DNA of 64,000 nucleotides from G965197555 sp965197555 (GCA_965197555.1 OZ240213.1:2790001-2854000), one strand, 5' to 3'. Shown: positions 1 through 9,009, counted from the first letter of the stretch. The notes: generated from the sequence alone by a model not told the origin. Numbers and translations: made by a program.

Positions 1-2
1 CC

Positions 3-569
3 TATCCTCTGAAACCCGGGGACTATGCCCTGGTCCACGCCGGGGCCGGTGGGACCGGGCTGCTACTGATTCAAATGGCCAAGAGGGCCGGGGCCTACGT
101 CTTTGCTACAGTATCCACAGAAGAAAAAGCGGCCTTGGCTAAGGAAGCAGGCGCAGACACTGCCATCAACTACACTCGTGAGGATTTCGAAGAGGTTGTA
201 AGAAATGGCACCAATGGCCAGGGGTGTCAAGCGGTTTACGATTCAGTAGGGCAGACGACTTTTGAGAAAAGCCTTAACAGCCTTTCCCGCCGTGGATGCC
301 TCGCTTTGTACGGCCAGTCCAGCGGTCCCGTGGCCCCGGTAGCGACGGGTGACTTGAGGATGTCGTCGTATCTGACCCGTCCCAGTCTCGCGGATTACAC
401 AGCTACCAGGGAGGAACTCGAGTGGCGGGCCGGTGAGGTGTTGAGTTGGGTTGCGTCCGGGGAGTTGAAGGTGAGAATTGGTGGAGAATTCGCTCTCAGC
501 GAGGCTGCCGTGGCCCAACGCCAGCTAGAGAACCGGCTCACCACCGGCAAGCTTCTGCTCCTTCCATAA
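3..569 (+). CDS. NADPH:quinone oxidoreductase family protein (5' partial)
   Basis: The frame is open from base 3, so the N-terminal catalytic part lies outside the window. The visible 188 codons hold the Rossmann nucleotide-binding half of a zinc-independent quinone oxidoreductase (MDR superfamily): the segment VHAGAGGTGLLLIQMA is the glycine-rich NADPH motif, followed by the AKRAGA and KEAGADTAINY stretches typical of the family and a C-terminal QLENRLTTGKLLLLP end. Known members reduce quinones or conjugated enones with NADPH in the cytoplasm; the substrate cannot be told here. The 3' neighbour is a cupin gene 55 bp downstream, possibly co-transcribed. Confidence 0.85.
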   Translation, partial: YPLKPGDYALVHAGAGGTGLLLIQMAKRAGAYVFATVSTEEKAALAKEAGADTAINYTREDFEEVVRNGTNGQGCQAVYDSVGQTTFEKSLNSLSRRGCLALYGQSSGPVAPVATGDLRMSSYLTRPSLADYTATREELEWRAGEVLSWVASGELKVRIGGEFALSEAAVAQRQLENRLTTGKLLLLP

Positions 570-624
570 GACTCGGGCCATAGGACTCGAAGATCGGCTT
601 CTGATCCGGTTAGAGGAAGTAGAC

Positions 625-999
625 ATGCGGATTATAAGAATTAGTCAAGTCGAAGAAGAATCCATGCCCACGGTGACCCCGGTACCTGGTTGGACTGGCG
701 GCCCGGTCGCACGGACCCGCCAGCCCCTGGTCCCCTCGGATCTGTCCGAGAATTTCAATTGCAGCGTGGTGAATTTCGGGAGAGGAGCTACTACCGGGTT
801 TCACGCTCACACCAGCGACCAGATTCTGGTGATAACCGCCGGTGTGGGTATAGTGGCCACCCAAGAAGAGGAGCGTGAGGTGGCAGTGGGAGACGTGGTC
901 CATATCTCAGCGGGTGAGCAGCACTGGCATGGGGCATCGAAGGACTCCTATATGTCCCATATCACCATTACCACATCCGATAGCGAAGCCGTAAGGTAA
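625..999 (+). CDS. Small single-domain cupin protein
   Basis: This 124-aa protein is a single conserved beta-barrel (cupin_2-like). Cupin motif 1 is seen as GFHAHTSDQILVITAGVG and motif 2 as GDVVHISAGEQHWHGA; the two His of HAH and the later His residues could bind a metal. The start at 625 has a good ribosome site (AGAGGAAG, about 6 bases before ATG); a second in-frame ATG lies at 664. Such cupins act as small oxygenases, isomerases or ligand sensors, and the sequence does not choose between them. It follows the quinone reductase on the same strand with a short gap. Confidence 0.75.
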   Translation: MRIIRISQVEEESMPTVTPVPGWTGGPVARTRQPLVPSDLSENFNCSVVNFGRGATTGFHAHTSDQILVITAGVGIVATQEEEREVAVGDVVHISAGEQHWHGASKDSYMSHITITTSDSEAVR

Positions 1000-1363
1000 T
1001 TGATGTGAACCCGTATTTGGCCAAGCGCAGGTGGTCATCGCCGAGCTAATACGGTTGTCCGGTCTCACCCCAGAATGGACCTGGTCTACTGGCCATTACC
1101 GCCTTGTCCCCCGGCGATCTGCTCCAAGTGCGAGTGTGGTCGGATCGTTGGGAGCTGGACCCCAACGGTACCTATTTGTCATAGATCTGCCGGATTGTTG
1201 AGTCCCAGGTGCGCCACTTCTCTCGACTCTGCCGGGATTGCACGTGGTGTGCCCAGGCCCACACAGATCCCTGACTTCGGTCTCCCCTTCCCGTGTCTGG
1301 GATGGTGGCCCAGCCCAGCCCAACCGTCCAGGCAGCCCGGAAATATGACAGAATAAGGAATCC
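1000..1363. other. Intergenic region without a convincing gene
   Basis: Short frames exist on both strands, but none has a credible start plus family signature. One stretch at about 1053-1178 (plus strand) reads like a protein fragment ending in TAG and could be a decayed gene. The last bases before the LRR gene carry its ribosome site (AAGGAA at about 1355). No RNA gene or repeat was recognised. Confidence 0.5.
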
Positions 1364-4039
1364 ATGACTAGGGATAACGAGTGGGAGCGCGTTGGCCTTC
1401 CGGAGGCTGATCCCCAGGAATCGGGCGGAGGCCCGGGGTGTGGCTGCGGTTTCTTCGTGCTCCTTGCCTTGGCTGGCATCGTCATCGCTGTAACGTACTT
1501 CCTAGGGGTATTGTCGTTTGACTTCCTGCCCTTCGTAGGTGACGAGGACACCGGCGAGCGCCAGGGCGACTCGGTCTTGGAGTCTAGTCCTTCCGATCGA
1601 GCCATCTTGGTCGCGCTCTACAACGCCACGGATGGGGACAACTGGGGGGACAGCGAGAACTGGCTGAGCGATAAGCCAATTCAAGACTGGTACGGTGTAA
1701 CCACCAATAGCATCGACCGCGTCACCGCTCTTGATCTGCGCACCAACCAATTGAGCGGAGAGATACCTCACGAAATAGGCAATCTTTCTAAGCTCGAAAG
1801 GCTGTCTCTCCGCACCAACCAGTTGAACGGAGAGATACCCTCAGAGCTGGGCAACCTAGCTAACCTGGAATCGCTGAATCTCTACGACAATCAGCTCAGC
1901 GGCGAAATACCCCCCGAGTTGGGCAACCTCGCCAACCTGGGCTGGCTGAATCTCGCCAGTAATCAGTTAACCGGCGAAATACCCTCCGAACTAGGCAATC
2001 TATCCGGCCTCGAGACACTGATTCTCAGCCGAAACCAGCTAAGCGGGGAGATACCACCCGAGTTGGGCAAGCTGGTAAAGCTGGAATGGCTTATCCTTCA
2101 TGGCAACCAGTTAAGGGGGCAGATACCTTCTGCATTGGGTGCTCTCGCCAAGCTGACGGACCTATTGCTTGAGGGTAACCGGCTGAACGGGTGCATACCC
2201 AGTGACTTGGGAAGAGTGGAGACCAACGACTTCTCCGAGCTTGGTCTGGCCCTTTGCACGCCAGACAGAACCACTTCCACGCCATCTCCCGAACCCAGTG
2301 CCACTGCTACACCAACCCAGAACCCTACGCCAACCCCTATGGCTACACGAACCCAGAACCCTAGGCCAACCCCTATGGCTACACCAACCCCTGCCCAGGC
2401 CAGAGCGGCGCTGGAGGCCCTCTTTAACGCGGCCGGCGGCGCGGGGTGGCAATACAGCATCAACTGGTTAACCAACGCGCCACTCAGCCAGTGGTACGGA
2501 GTCGTAACTGATAGCGATGGCAAAGTCATAGGTTTGAACCTCTCCTACAATGGACTGCGCGGAGGGATTTCGCCGGAGTTGGGCAATCTCACCAATCTGG
2601 AATGGTTGTGGCTTCAGGGCAATGGACTCACCGGAGAGATACCATCCGAACTAAAGAGCTTGATCAACCTGAAGCAGCTAAACCTGGCTCAGAACAATTT
2701 GAGGGGGGGAGTCCCTGAGGAGCTTGGCAGCCTGGCAACCCTTGAATCAATGGTCCTCAACAACAACCAGTTAGGTGGGTCAATACCGGGCGCGTTGGGG
2801 AACCTTACCAACCTGAAAGTGCTGCGGCTCTATGGAAACCGGTTGGGCAATTGGCCGATACCGGCCGCACTTGGCAACCTCATCAACCTGGAAGAGTTGC
2901 ACCTGGGTGATAGCGCACGTCAGAACCAATTGCTGGGAGAGATACCCCCTGAGTTGGGCAACCTCTCCAACCTCAAATCACTGCAACTCTATGGCAACCG
3001 GTTGCACGGGGAGATCCCAAGGGAGCTAGGACAGCTCTCCAACCTGGAGTCGCTGGGTTTAAGTCGGAACAACTTGAGCGGGGACATCCCTGTGGAGCTT
3101 GCCAACCTCCCAAACCTGGGAAGCCTGACCCTGAGGGAAACTAAGTTGACCGGATGCATCCCCACCAGGCTTCCTGTTCGCGACAACGCTGGGCTCCCGT
3201 TCTGCGAGTCCTCTGACCGGAACACCTCAGATGGAACTTCACCCGATAGGCAGGCGCTGGTTGCTCTATACGACAGAACGAACGGTCAGGAATGGGTGTT
3301 CGATGCAAACTGGCTGACCGACGCGCCGATCAGCCAGTGGTACGGGGTTACTACAGATGACGAGGGATACGTCATCCTCCTCAACCTGTCGTTCAACAAT
3401 CTGCGGAGGGAGATTCCACCCGAACTAGGCAACCTGGTCCGCCTGGACGAGCTGCGACTTAACGGCAACGATCTGACGGGGCGGATACCGGCGGAGCTGG
3501 GTGGCCTGGTCAACCTGGAAAGGGTGTGGCTTCAAAATAACCACTTGTCTGGAGAGATACCAGCCGAGTTGGGCAACCTTTCCAACTTGAGGGCGTTGCA
3601 TCTCAACGGGAACCGATTGAGCGGGGAGATGCCGGCACCGTTGGGCAATCTGTCCAGCCTGGAGGAGCTTCACCTGTATAACAACAGCCTGGAGGGAGCG
3701 ATACCCTCCGAGATGGGCAACCTGGTTAACCTGGAATCGCTATCCCTTTTCAACAACAGGCTAAGCGGTGAGATACCGCCCGACCTGGGAAACCTCAGCA
3801 GCCTGGAGAGGATGTCTCTGCGTAATAACCAATTGAGTGGAGAGATACCCCCAGAGCTGGCCGACCTCATCAACCTGGAAAGGATCTTGTTGCAAGACAA
3901 CCAGCTGAGCGGGGAGGTACCGGCCGAATTGGCCGACCTGCCCAACCTGGATCGGGTATGGCTCAGAGGAAATCAGCTAACAGGGTGCTTACCCATTGGT
4001 CTGCCACTTGGGGACGAGGTCGATTTGCCATTCTGTTGA
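1364..4039 (+). CDS. Membrane-anchored plant-type leucine-rich-repeat protein
   Basis: 891 aa. A short cytoplasmic head with a GCGCG cluster is followed by one transmembrane helix (about residues 28-50), and then the bulk of the chain, probably outside the cell. It has three LRR blocks of 7, 9 and 9 repeats with the plant consensus LxxLxLxxNxLxGxIPxELGNL. Each block opens with the same cap of the form A-L-x-A/V-L-Y/F-N/D...NWL...WYGV and closes with a TGC(I/L)P...C element, so this is a triplicated cap-LRR-cap module. Blocks 1 and 2 are joined by a Thr/Pro linker (about residues 305-345) coded by short DNA repeats. Bacterial proteins of this kind are thought to serve in binding or recognition; no enzyme domain is visible. 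Start supported by AAGGAA just upstream. The next gene is a lipoprotein 17 bp downstream. Confidence 0.85.
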   Translation: MTRDNEWERVGLPEADPQESGGGPGCGCGFFVLLALAGIVIAVTYFLGVLSFDFLPFVGDEDTGERQGDSVLESSPSDRAILVALYNATDGDNWGDSENWLSDKPIQDWYGVTTNSIDRVTALDLRTNQLSGEIPHEIGNLSKLERLSLRTNQLNGEIPSELGNLANLESLNLYDNQLSGEIPPELGNLANLGWLNLASNQLTGEIPSELGNLSGLETLILSRNQLSGEIPPELGKLVKLEWLILHGNQLRGQIPSALGALAKLTDLLLEGNRLNGCIPSDLGRVETNDFSELGLALCTPDRTTSTPSPEPSATATPTQNPTPTPMATRTQNPRPTPMATPTPAQARAALEALFNAAGGAGWQYSINWLTNAPLSQWYGVVTDSDGKVIGLNLSYNGLRGGISPELGNLTNLEWLWLQGNGLTGEIPSELKSLINLKQLNLAQNNLRGGVPEELGSLATLESMVLNNNQLGGSIPGALGNLTNLKVLRLYGNRLGNWPIPAALGNLINLEELHLGDSARQNQLLGEIPPELGNLSNLKSLQLYGNRLHGEIPRELGQLSNLESLGLSRNNLSGDIPVELANLPNLGSLTLRETKLTGCIPTRLPVRDNAGLPFCESSDRNTSDGTSPDRQALVALYDRTNGQEWVFDANWLTDAPISQWYGVTTDDEGYVILLNLSFNNLRREIPPELGNLVRLDELRLNGNDLTGRIPAELGGLVNLERVWLQNNHLSGEIPAELGNLSNLRALHLNGNRLSGEMPAPLGNLSSLEELHLYNNSLEGAIPSEMGNLVNLESLSLFNNRLSGEIPPDLGNLSSLERMSLRNNQLSGEIPPELADLINLERILLQDNQLSGEVPAELADLPNLDRVWLRGNQLTGCLPIGLPLGDEVDLPFC

Positions 4040-4056
4040 ACCTGAGACACCCGAAC

Positions 4057-4790
4057 ATGAAGAAGATACTATTGCTCTTGATAGGTGTAATGGGCCTCGC
4101 CGGTTGCGTCGCCGACCCTCCGCAACCTACCGCCTACCCTCCGCAACCTACCGCCGAAGCGGTGTGTTCAAAATCTCCCCGTCAATCGACAGCATCTTCA
4201 TCAACGAGGTAGTTGACTTCTCGCTGGTGGACATCGAAACGGGCAAACCGGTTGAACGAGCGAGTTGGGGCATCGCGACCCTCCACAATGTACCCGGCGA
4301 CCGAGGCGTGATGCGTTCGGACGGGCGGTACACTGCGCCGCGCCTGATTCCGGATCAGCACACCGTCCAGATATGGGCCAAATTGGGAGGTCATCGGGTC
4401 CTTTCGGAGTTCGAGGTACGGGATCCCGCCCGGCCGGACCCGGATGCGACCGCAAGCCCCGGCGACAGCCATTTGGATCCGGTATACGGCCCTGGTTCGG
4501 AGATTAAGATGTCCAGGCCGATTGACGGTGGCTTGCGTATAGGAGAGTCGGTGGCTATCGCGGCGTTCGACCGGACCGGCCGCCCCCTCTTGGTATACAA
4601 CTACGAGATCGTGCACGAGAACCGGGTCGTCGATTACGCCGGCACCATCACACGTGACGGCGTCTATACTGCGCCGCCAGTGGTCCCTAATCCACCACCC
4701 GTGCGAATCCGCATCCGGTACTTCCGTGAAGGGGCCAGCCCCGGCCACCTTTCTTCTCGGACCGGACGCCCAATCAAGATAGTACCTTAG
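4057..4790 (+). pseudogene. Lipoprotein gene split by a -1 frameshift
   Basis: The 5' part, from ATG at 4057, encodes a clear lipoprotein signal (MKKILLLLIGVMGLAGC) followed by a duplicated PPQPTA motif from a 21-bp tandem repeat (about 4117-4158). That frame then runs into random sequence and stops at 4212. The following 600 bases are open in another frame (to TAG at 4788-4790) and encode a plausible exported body with two similar stretches ending DGRYTAPR and DGVYTAPP, an Ig-like/beta-sandwich pattern. A single-base change near 4160-4172, where a TTCAAAAT run lies, would join them into one protein of roughly 240 aa. It may be a real lesion, a sequence error or, less likely, programmed slippage. 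It follows the LRR gene closely and may be co-transcribed. Function unknown. Confidence 0.6.
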
Positions 4791-5028
4791 CATGTCCTAT
4801 CCGCGAGTAGAGGCGACAGATCGGGATGTTTCCCGATTTACTGGACGCTCGACGAAGAGGTATGCGGTGAATCATGACTGAACAATTGATGATTCTGGCC
4901 CCCAGGGGCAAGTCGGCGCGTGTGACCGCGGGCAGCACGTGAAACAGCGCAGGCCGCTGCTTGCGCTGGTCGAGGACACGTCACCGAGCGACCAAGCTAT
5001 ATGAAGCGTCGCCGCTAAGTTGACGCCC

Positions 5029-5871
5029 TCAAAAGCTCGGCTTGGTCGGGAATGGAGTTAATTGGAGTTCGTGAGTCCAGCAAGACCTGTCTTGGGTGTG
5101 TAGATAGTAGAAAGCCTCGGCGATTTTAACAGGGTTTATCACTTGATCAGGGTGCTCCTGGGCCCTTGGCAGGGCTCGGGTCCCTGGGGAGTCAATGGTG
5201 CCGTCTATCACAATGTTGGCCACGTGTACTCCATATTCGGAATACTCCTCGGTTAGCACTTGCGCTAGCGTGCGCATCATCACCCGCGGATAGTACAGCG
5301 ACTGTCCGGTGTATCGCTTTCGCCCTCGCAAGGACGAAGAGTTGTTAGAAATGAAGAACGAGCCCTCGCCGCGTTCTCGCATGGCGGGCAACACCTCTTT
5401 TGCAACCAAGAACGGACCACGGCAGGAGATGTGCTGCGCGGTGTCAAAAATCTCCACCGGTATGTGTTCCAGCAGTTCTTTCTCTGGCGGAAGATCACGT
5501 CCCTCCAAGTAGCCCGCGTTGTAAACCAGGACATCGGGGTCACCGGCTATCTCTCGAATCTGGGCAAATGCCTCGGATATGGAGTCGCTCGACACCAAGT
5601 CCAGCTCGACAATCATGCTTTCGCCGTCTTGCTCCCGGATTGCTGCCTCCAAGGGAGACGCGTTGGCTGTATTACGGGTTGTGAGAACGGTGAAAAAGCC
5701 CTCCATAGCAAACTTTTGGGCTATGGCGCCTCCGACACCCCAACGCACCCCTACAGGAAGGTCGCTGTCGTCGAGCACCCTGCCATGCGCCAGTTTGGTA
5801 TTGCGGCCATCTGACTGCCACTTGGAGGTCGCCCCCACCACGACTGCGACAGGTCTACCGTTCGAGTTCAT
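5029..5871 (-). CDS. Atypical short-chain dehydrogenase/reductase
   Basis: 280 aa with a Rossmann SDR layout: VAVVVGAT at the N terminus, then an unusual insertion of about 25 residues before GVGGAIAQKFA, a VELDL cofactor-side motif, and VLVYNAGY (the NNAG equivalent). The usual Ser...YxxxK active site is altered: after ISNNSSS the sequence is SLYYPRVMMRTLAQ, where Arg aligns with the catalytic Lys and Leu with the catalytic Tyr. It may be a binding protein or use a different mechanism. Strong ribosome site (GGAAGGGG, minus strand) supports the start at 5871. It is divergent from the lipoprotein at 6312. Confidence 0.8.
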   Translation of the reverse strand: MNSNGRPVAVVVGATSKWQSDGRNTKLAHGRVLDDSDLPVGVRWGVGGAIAQKFAMEGFFTVLTTRNTANASPLEAAIREQDGESMIVELDLVSSDSISEAFAQIREIAGDPDVLVYNAGYLEGRDLPPEKELLEHIPVEIFDTAQHISCRGPFLVAKEVLPAMRERGEGSFFISNNSSSLRGRKRYTGQSLYYPRVMMRTLAQVLTEEYSEYGVHVANIVIDGTIDSPGTRALPRAQEHPDQVINPVKIAEAFYYLHTQDRSCWTHELQLTPFPTKPSF

Positions 5872-6311
5872 CTCTGATCCCCTTCCTTTTCAATTTCGAC
5901 CTATTCAATAGCGACTTCGAGCCAACGCCCCGGCCTTTCGTGGAATCTACTCGATACTCTTCGATCTCTGCCAAGCGGCCCGAGGTCATGTTCCTGCCTA
6001 GCGCGCCGGACAGCCACCCGTCTTGGGCTAGCCGTATGGTACCACCATCTAGCCCTTTCATAGGGTCTCACCTTTTGGGTAGAGCTTAGTATGAAACAGC
6101 CGGTTTAGCGCCTTTTTGTGAGTGGTTCGGAGAAGTCGAATGGCACCACCACGTGAAATTGGGCATTTGAGATCGCGATTGACAACATCAAGGGTGTTCA
6201 TTTACTCTGTGCCGCCTCAGGATGGTGTGTTAAGAAAGCACTGGATTTCAGCTGGGAAAAAATATCGCACAAAACGTAAGTCATCCGTAGTGAAGCGGGG
6301 AAAGAGGCGAA
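5872..6311. other. Divergent intergenic region
   Basis: This 440-bp stretch separates two divergent genes. It holds the ribosome sites of both and a TTGACA at 6179-6184 with only a weak -10 partner, so a promoter for the 6312 lipoprotein is possible but not proven. Overlapping frames here lack a credible start or family signature. No repeat or RNA gene was recognised. Confidence 0.4.
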
Positions 6312-6839
6312 ATGTTGCGGCTAGTATTGGCTGGCGCTGTCATCGTACTGATAGCGGCGGCTTGCGGGGGTGGCGGCTCCCCCACGTCAACTGTAGCCCA
6401 GGACGGCAACGGCGGGTCCGAGGCCACGGCTGTCGCCCCCACACCAACCCTGGCCCAGGGCGGCAACGGCGGGTTCGAGCTCGCGGTGGCCGGGTATGCG
6501 GCCTGGTGCGGCAAGTTCAACGGACTATCCGACCCGGCCACATGGGGTGAGGCGACGCAGCAGATGGCCGAGATACGGGACGACATAGAAGATGTGACTC
6601 TGCCGGAAGAGCTGGAAGCCTATCACAGCGCCTTGCTCGCCCTCTTGAAGGCCACCTATGATTTCTCCCGGAGCCAAGGTGCGAACGAATCGTATGACCA
6701 GGAGGCGCTCAACCGGGAGCTTGTAACCACGGATAAGATAGGAGCCCTGGCAGATGAATGGGATGACTGGGTAGCCGCCCTGGGCGCTCTGGACGATGCA
6801 ACCCTGTCCCAATTGCAAGATGCAGGCTGCTTCGGTTAG
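6312..6839 (+). CDS. Small lipoprotein of unknown function
   Basis: 175 aa. The N terminus is a lipoprotein signal with lipobox IAAAC at Cys18, then a low-complexity linker with two copies of a GGNGG..ATAVAPTPT-like unit, then a mostly helical domain starting at AVAGYAAWCGKFNGL. Two later Cys (in WCGKF and DAGCFG) could pair in the exported domain. AAAGAGG upstream of ATG supports the start. I do not recognise the domain; similar small helical lipoproteins are common in Chloroflexota. Confidence 0.75.
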   Translation: MLRLVLAGAVIVLIAAACGGGGSPTSTVAQDGNGGSEATAVAPTPTLAQGGNGGFELAVAGYAAWCGKFNGLSDPATWGEATQQMAEIRDDIEDVTLPEELEAYHSALLALLKATYDFSRSQGANESYDQEALNRELVTTDKIGALADEWDDWVAALGALDDATLSQLQDAGCFG

Positions 6840-7222
6840 TGTCTCAGGTTGAACCATTCCTGGGAACTGGCGCTATCCTACCCAACAGCGATTGACGGAC
6901 TCGGAGTCCTCGGCCTGGGCGAAGACCGTTCAGAAGTTGGAGGACCCTCGTCACGTGAGCCCTCCAAACATCGAGTTCGCGGGCGAGGCCGGCTGTGGAC
7001 CTAACCGCTCCGCTATCTAACCTCGCTGCCATCCCTGGTCTATAATGATTGGGTTCCGGTTCGGACCACGGCTTGACTTCGGCTTAGGTCGAGCCCGGGG
7101 TATCTAAACTTCGCCCATATGTAAGTTCTTGATACCGGAATTGCTGGGGACCCACCAGTGCTGGCGTTGACAAGCGATGGTGTGGTAAGTTGGCGTCAAT
7201 AACAACATTTGGAGGTAGAACT
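6840..7222. other. Intergenic region, possible HTH gene remnant
   Basis: On the minus strand at 6844-7032 a 62-codon frame reads VRSTAGLARELDVW followed by RAHVTRVLQLLNGL. This resembles the helix-turn-helix of recombinase-associated or ParB-like proteins (typically ALARxLGVSRARVTQLLxLL). It has no flanking domain, so it is at best a decayed fragment. A TATAAT-like hexamer lies near 7040. Nothing else is recognised before the ribosome site (GGAGG, 7211) of the amidohydrolase. Confidence 0.3.
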
Positions 7223-8911
7223 GTGCCTGAGTACGACCTGGTCATACGAGGCGGGACCATTGTAGACGGGACCGGAGTTCCCCGGTACCGGGCTGACCTG
7301 GGGGTTAAAGATGGCAGGGTAGCCATGGTCAGCGGCAAGATTAACTCCGGGGGTGCTAAAGAAATTGATGCTAGTGGCTGCATCGTGGCTCCTGGCGCAA
7401 TTGACCTGCACACCCATTACGATGCCCAGCTCAACTGGGACCCATATGCTTCGCTGTCCGGCTGGTTTGGCGTGACATCCCTGACCATCGGTGAGTGCGG
7501 GTTCGGTTTTGCTCCCACCCGGCCCGAGGACCGGGACCTCAACATGCGGATGATGAACCGGATCGAGGCCATTCCTCTGGAGTCGATGCGCCTGGGGATG
7601 CGGTGGGACTGGGAGACCTTCCCCGAGTACATGGACAGCCTGGACCGTCAAGGCTTGGGGCTTAACGTGGGGGCACTATTGCCCTTTTCTCCAATGCGTG
7701 GCTACGTGCTTGGCATGCTGGCCGCTCGCGAGAGGACATCGGTAACAGAATCAGAGCTAAACCAGATGAAGCAAATCTTACACGAGGCGATGAGCGCTGG
7801 GGCCTTTGGATTCTCCTTTAACAAAAATATGGAAGACCGGCCGGAGGACGGCAGTTTCCTCCCGAGCCATGTGGCATCGCCTGAAGAGTACCTTGCGCTT
7901 TCAGAGGTGTTGGGAGAGTTCGGCGTCGGCCACATTGGCCTGACGCTGGGTCTAGGCCTTTCCGACGAGGAACGAAATTCCGTCCGGGAGCTGACTGCCC
8001 AGATGATGCTAGCCAGCGGACGCCCCTTCGGTCTATTGGATGTTGAATCCGACGACCTCTGGGTGAATTCCTGCCGCAGTGAAGGTCTGCCATTAATAAC
8101 TCAGCGGCTTGCCACCTCTGCCGGGCTTGAGTTCAAATTGGCAGAGTTCAACCTGTTTGACTACATGCCCAACTGGGTGCAGCCATTGGTGGGAGATGTC
8201 GCGGAGAGGTCGGCCAAGCTGCGGAGGGGCGACCTACGCGAAGCCATGAAGAACGATGTGGAAGACTGGCCTAACTTCCGGACCGACTGGACCAGGCTGT
8301 CGGTATTGCTAGCGGCCGAAGAGCGCAACCAGAAATACGAGGGGATGACCATCCAGGAGTTGGCCGGGGCAGTGGGCAAACACCCGGTAGATGCTTTCCT
8401 GGATCTAGCGCTGGACGAGGACCTTCAAACTGAGTTTATGCTCCCTGGCCGGAACACCCCGGATGAGCTGAAGGCACGCGAGCAAGACCTGTTGGACCCT
8501 TACGCTCATATCTCTGTGTCCGATGGCGGTGCCCACACCAGGTTCAACACCAACAGCACTTGGCCTGTGTACTGGTTGAGCTTCTGGATTCGTGACCGGG
8601 GGATCATGAGCCTGGAGCAGGCCCACTACAAGATGAGCGCGTTCCCCGCATGGTTAACCGACTTCAAGGACCGGGGTACGCTGCGCGTTGGAAATTGGGC
8701 CGACATAATGGTCTATAACCTCGACGAGCTTGGTTTCGTCTATGACAAGCCAATATTCGCCAACGATTTCCCCGGCGGCGAACGTCGCTTCATCCAGAAG
8801 GCCACTGGACTCCGATACACGATAGTCAACGGCGTTGTTACCTTTGTCGGCAACGACGCCACCGGCGCCCTTCCTGGCAAGCTGCTTCGTAGCACCGACA
8901 TGGTTAGCTAA
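7223..8911 (+). CDS. N-acyl-D-amino-acid deacylase-like amidohydrolase
   Basis: 562 aa from the GTG at 7223, chosen for the GGAGG seven bases upstream and because it gives the usual family start PEYDLVIRGGTIVDGTG. It is a metal-dependent amidohydrolase: the beta-sandwich start, HTHYDAQ (HxH metal pair), GECGFGFAP (the Cys-bearing loop of D-aminoacylases), SDGGAHT (late metal-site Asp), and the closing GTLRVGNWADIMVYN beta-sandwich. The His pair normally found in the middle is only half visible (GHIGLTLG); the second site reads GLLDVESDD. Likely hydrolyses an N-acyl or cyclic amide in the cytoplasm; substrate unknown. Converges with the LLM gene across a long palindrome. Confidence 0.85.
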   Translation: MPEYDLVIRGGTIVDGTGVPRYRADLGVKDGRVAMVSGKINSGGAKEIDASGCIVAPGAIDLHTHYDAQLNWDPYASLSGWFGVTSLTIGECGFGFAPTRPEDRDLNMRMMNRIEAIPLESMRLGMRWDWETFPEYMDSLDRQGLGLNVGALLPFSPMRGYVLGMLAARERTSVTESELNQMKQILHEAMSAGAFGFSFNKNMEDRPEDGSFLPSHVASPEEYLALSEVLGEFGVGHIGLTLGLGLSDEERNSVRELTAQMMLASGRPFGLLDVESDDLWVNSCRSEGLPLITQRLATSAGLEFKLAEFNLFDYMPNWVQPLVGDVAERSAKLRRGDLREAMKNDVEDWPNFRTDWTRLSVLLAAEERNQKYEGMTIQELAGAVGKHPVDAFLDLALDEDLQTEFMLPGRNTPDELKAREQDLLDPYAHISVSDGGAHTRFNTNSTWPVYWLSFWIRDRGIMSLEQAHYKMSAFPAWLTDFKDRGTLRVGNWADIMVYNLDELGFVYDKPIFANDFPGGERRFIQKATGLRYTIVNGVVTFVGNDATGALPGKLLRSTDMVS

Positions 8912-8975
8912 GCCAGGCTCCCGGCGCCTATCCTAAGAGGGCGCTTGGAGAGACTGGGTCCTTCTGCCAACTTAT

Positions 8976-9009
8976 ATAGGGGGGAGACCGATATCGGTCT
9001 CCCCCCTAT
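8976..9009. terminator. 34-bp perfect palindrome between convergent genes
   Basis: Left arm 8976-8992 (ATAGGGGGGAGACCGAT) and right arm 8993-9009 are exact reverse complements with no spacer. It lies between the stops of the convergent amidohydrolase and LLM genes, so a two-way transcription terminator is the natural reading, although no T-run follows. Palindromes with no loop are also found as protein-binding sites. Confidence 0.6.

Noticed and set aside
1053..1178. Small frame ending in LSPGDLLQVRVWSDRWELDP
   Set aside because: Reads like protein but has no start, no upstream domain and no recognised family; left as a possible decayed fragment.
2290..2400. Short direct repeats that might be a CRISPR-like array
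   Set aside because: They are in-frame Thr/Pro codon repeats of the LRR protein linker with no unique spacers.
4874..4942. 22-codon frame from ATG 4874
   Set aside because: Too short and without a ribosome site or known match.
5029..5871. Plus-strand frames opposite the SDR gene
   Set aside because: The minus-strand frame has a full SDR pattern and a strong ribosome site; the others are shadows.
6122..6550. 142-codon plus-strand frame overlapping the lipoprotein at 6312
   Set aside because: It is Arg-rich out-of-frame reading of the lipoprotein gene, which has a signal peptide and ribosome site.
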